DNA of 64,000 nt from JAJRTE01 sp964418585 (GTDB taxonomy: Bacteria; Myxococcota_A; UBA796; JAJRTE01), in contig CAYQMG010000054.1 of NCBI GenBank assembly GCA_964418585.1, positions 1 to 64,000 of the forward strand, in the 5' to 3' direction. Every line of letters starts with the position of its first letter. Position 1 is the stretch's first letter. Positions 62,640 through 64,000 of the stretch are shown piece by piece. Position numbers and translations under genes: made by a program. The notes under the pieces are model-generated. The model searched no databases and was not told the origin of the DNA. It saw only the letters and a list, made by a program, of their open reading frames with translations.

Positions 62640-63304
62640 GACTCGCCCCCCTCCTCCTCACCCGGTCCAGAACACAGTCCCTGGGCCCACACTGCCTGCA
62701 GGAAATTCCCCCTATCCAGGGGCGCTTCGATCTCCCGGGCCAGAAGGCGCACCAGGTCCTCGCGGTTCGCCGCCACCTTCATGGCACTTCCCAACAGCAG
62801 CGACGCCACCGGACCCACGTGACGCGCCAACTCCTCTCGCAGGAAGAATTTCTCCTCCGCGGTCAGCGTCACGGCCGGAGACCCGCCAGAAGACCCGGAT
62901 CGCTCACGTTCGTGCTCCCTTCCTTCTGAAGCCTGCTTCGCCCCCCCTCCGGCTCCTCCCTCCGGCCGACGCACCAGAGCCTGAAGTTCAGGCCGCAGAT
63001 CGTCCAGTAGCACGCTCAACCCGTCCAGATCCACCCCGGCCCGACACCAGGTCACGAGGAAGCATGGCGTCTCGAGCCGAACCACCAGGAGAATGGATTC
63101 CTCGAACCGAAGTACCATGCGGGCCACCTGCACCCCCAGTTCCACGACCCGGTGCCAGGTCCGCTCGAGCGCCGGCCCGGTCATGGCCAGTGATTCGGTG
63201 GTCAGGTAGGCGGGAAGGAATCTCAGCAGTACAGTCCGCCCATCCACGGCAAACACGCCGTGAACGCCAGGAAGCGCGGTGATTCGTTCGAGCGCGGTGG
63301 CCAT
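62636..63304 (-). CDS. roadblock/LC7-like protein with DUF8082-like C-terminus
   Basis: A 222-residue soluble protein. The N-terminal about 115 residues are roadblock/LC7-like (ERITALPGVHGVFAVDGRTV, VVELGVQVARMVLRFEESIL). A Ser/Gly/Glu linker leads to a helical end (FFLREELARHVGPVASLLLG) similar to the DUF8082 tail seen on signalling proteins. It shares the transcript and a 4-base overlap with the HAMP receptor. GGAGAGG lies four bases before the ATG. It may be the missing output partner of that receptor. Confidence 0.75.
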   Translation of the reverse strand: MATALERITALPGVHGVFAVDGRTVLLRFLPAYLTTESLAMTGPALERTWHRVVELGVQVARMVLRFEESILLVVRLETPCFLVTWCRAGVDLDGLSVLLDDLRPELQALVRRPEGGAGGGAKQASEGREHERERSGSSGGSPAVTLTAEEKFFLREELARHVGPVASLLLGSAMKVAANREDLVRLLAREIEAPLDRGNFLQAVWAQGLCSGPGEEEGGES

Positions 63305-63482
63305 GAGACCTCTCCCGACAGACTCCCCCTGTCCTCCCTACCGCCCCGGGGGCACAAGGGGGTTGCAATTTGAAACAGACTAACTCGAGTCCAGCCAGCA
63401 ACACAACAAGGACGCGCACGCAGCCAGGCGATTCCGCTGACAAGTGTCCTTCAGGAACGCCGGGAGCACGACGACCGCAAGG

Positions 63483-64000
63483 TCACCATTCGATGGTGGG
63501 CACGTCGGTGTAGCCTCCACAGGCAAACACGCGGCCGGTGGTTTCGCAGTAATGCCAGTCGGTGTCGTCGCCGCTGAGGGTGTCCTGGGTGGGTACCTCG
63601 TTGCAGTAAGGGGCGACGCCCTCCCCGTCGGTCAGGAAGTTCATGGGCAGTCCTCCAGGCACCAGGGTCACCATTTCGGTCCCCGGCCCGTCCCCATCCT
63701 GATCGAACTGGTTCCCGGCCACCTCGGCCCCGGTGGGATAGCGTGCCACTCCGTACCGCGCGGTCGTACGATAGGCCCGTTGAATGGCTTCCCGCAACCG
63801 CTCGAGGTTTTCCCGCGTACGCGCAATCTCCTCCTGGGTGGCGGTCCGCTTCTGCCACGCCGTCTGATCGGCGCTCCGGCCAGCGGTCCCGTGTTCCTGA
63901 GGCGCCGTCCAGCCGGCTCGAGCCAGCACGCCAACCACGAGCAGGACCCCGAGAAGAACCAACCCCCGACCGGCCCAGCCGACACCTCGAGCCAGGCGGT
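63483..64000 (-). CDS. GspG-like secreted protein (runs off right edge)
   Basis: At least 159 residues; the frame stays open to the window edge, so the true start may lie beyond it. A hydrophobic segment (GLVLLGVLLVVGVLARAGW) resembles a signal anchor. The rest matches the type II secretion major pseudopilin GspG: a helix (ARTRENLERLREAIQRAYRT), YPTG, an acidic loop (DQDGDGPG) and a terminal WHYCETTGRVFACGGY. The usual GFTLIE leader is not visible in this window. A TTG at 63962 is the only near-start here. Confidence 0.6.
   Translation of the reverse strand, partial: RLARGVGWAGRGLVLLGVLLVVGVLARAGWTAPQEHGTAGRSADQTAWQKRTATQEEIARTRENLERLREAIQRAYRTTARYGVARYPTGAEVAGNQFDQDGDGPGTEMVTLVPGGLPMNFLTDGEGVAPYCNEVPTQDTLSGDDTDWHYCETTGRVFACGGYTDVPTIEW

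Overview
The window is high-GC bacterial DNA with densely packed genes. No rRNA, tRNA, CRISPR array, insertion sequence or phage gene was found. Several traits point to a delta-type proteobacterium, most likely Myxococcota or a close relative: MopE-type Asp-rich repeat proteins, C-terminal Cys + hydrophobic + Arg-rich (MYXO-CTERM-like) tails, a receiver-PATAN-roadblock regulator, twitching-motility ATPases with a prepilin peptidase, and a matrixin protease. This placement is inferred from gene content only.

Layout. 0.2-26.5 kb is an almost unbroken run of minus-strand genes. Read in the direction of transcription it holds a nucleotide-sugar module (epimerase, DegT aminotransferase, hexapeptide acyltransferase), an ABC-2 exporter, two uncharacterised membrane proteins, a second DegT aminotransferase, pilD and pilT, yggT, an ABC1/UbiB kinase, a PP2C phosphatase, a CstA-type transporter, a large GT-C glycosyltransferase, grpE-dnaK-dnaJ, a LIV-type binding protein, two tandem CNNM/CorC-like CBS proteins and a MarR regulator. 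At 26.9-30.4 kb on the plus strand lies a giant lipoprotein with 15 MopE-type repeats and a fibrinogen/intelectin-like C-terminus. From 42.4 down to 30.4 kb, on the minus strand, is a type VI secretion operon led by a predicted outer-membrane protein, followed by tssA, tssB, tssC, hcp, tssE, tssF, tssG and clpV. It carries sheath, tube, part of the baseplate and the recycling ATPase, but no membrane complex, tssK or vgrG.

42.8-44.2 kb (plus) holds a matrixin protease and a companion secreted protein. A minus-strand lipoprotein (44.3-45.7 kb) diverges from a polypeptide containing two complete PilT ATPases, an SGNH-fold protein that has lost its nucleophile, and a second giant repeat protein (FG-GAP propeller, 12 MopE repeats, MYXO-CTERM-like tail). 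53.2-58.8 kb holds a promoter with an apparently leaderless small ORF, then tonB-exbB-exbD-exbD and a fused secDF. 58.9-61.2 kb is a degenerate histidine kinase and its coupled response regulator. These converge on a minus-strand pair, a roadblock protein and a HAMP receptor without an output domain, with a GspG-like pseudopilin running off the right edge.

The main unexplained signals are a strong excess of the palindrome CTCGAG across the window, two strong stem-loops between hcp and tssE, the tandem PilT fusion, the nucleophile-less SGNH protein, the lone outer-membrane gene heading the T6SS operon, the leaderless ORF before tonB, and the receptor/roadblock cluster at the right end.
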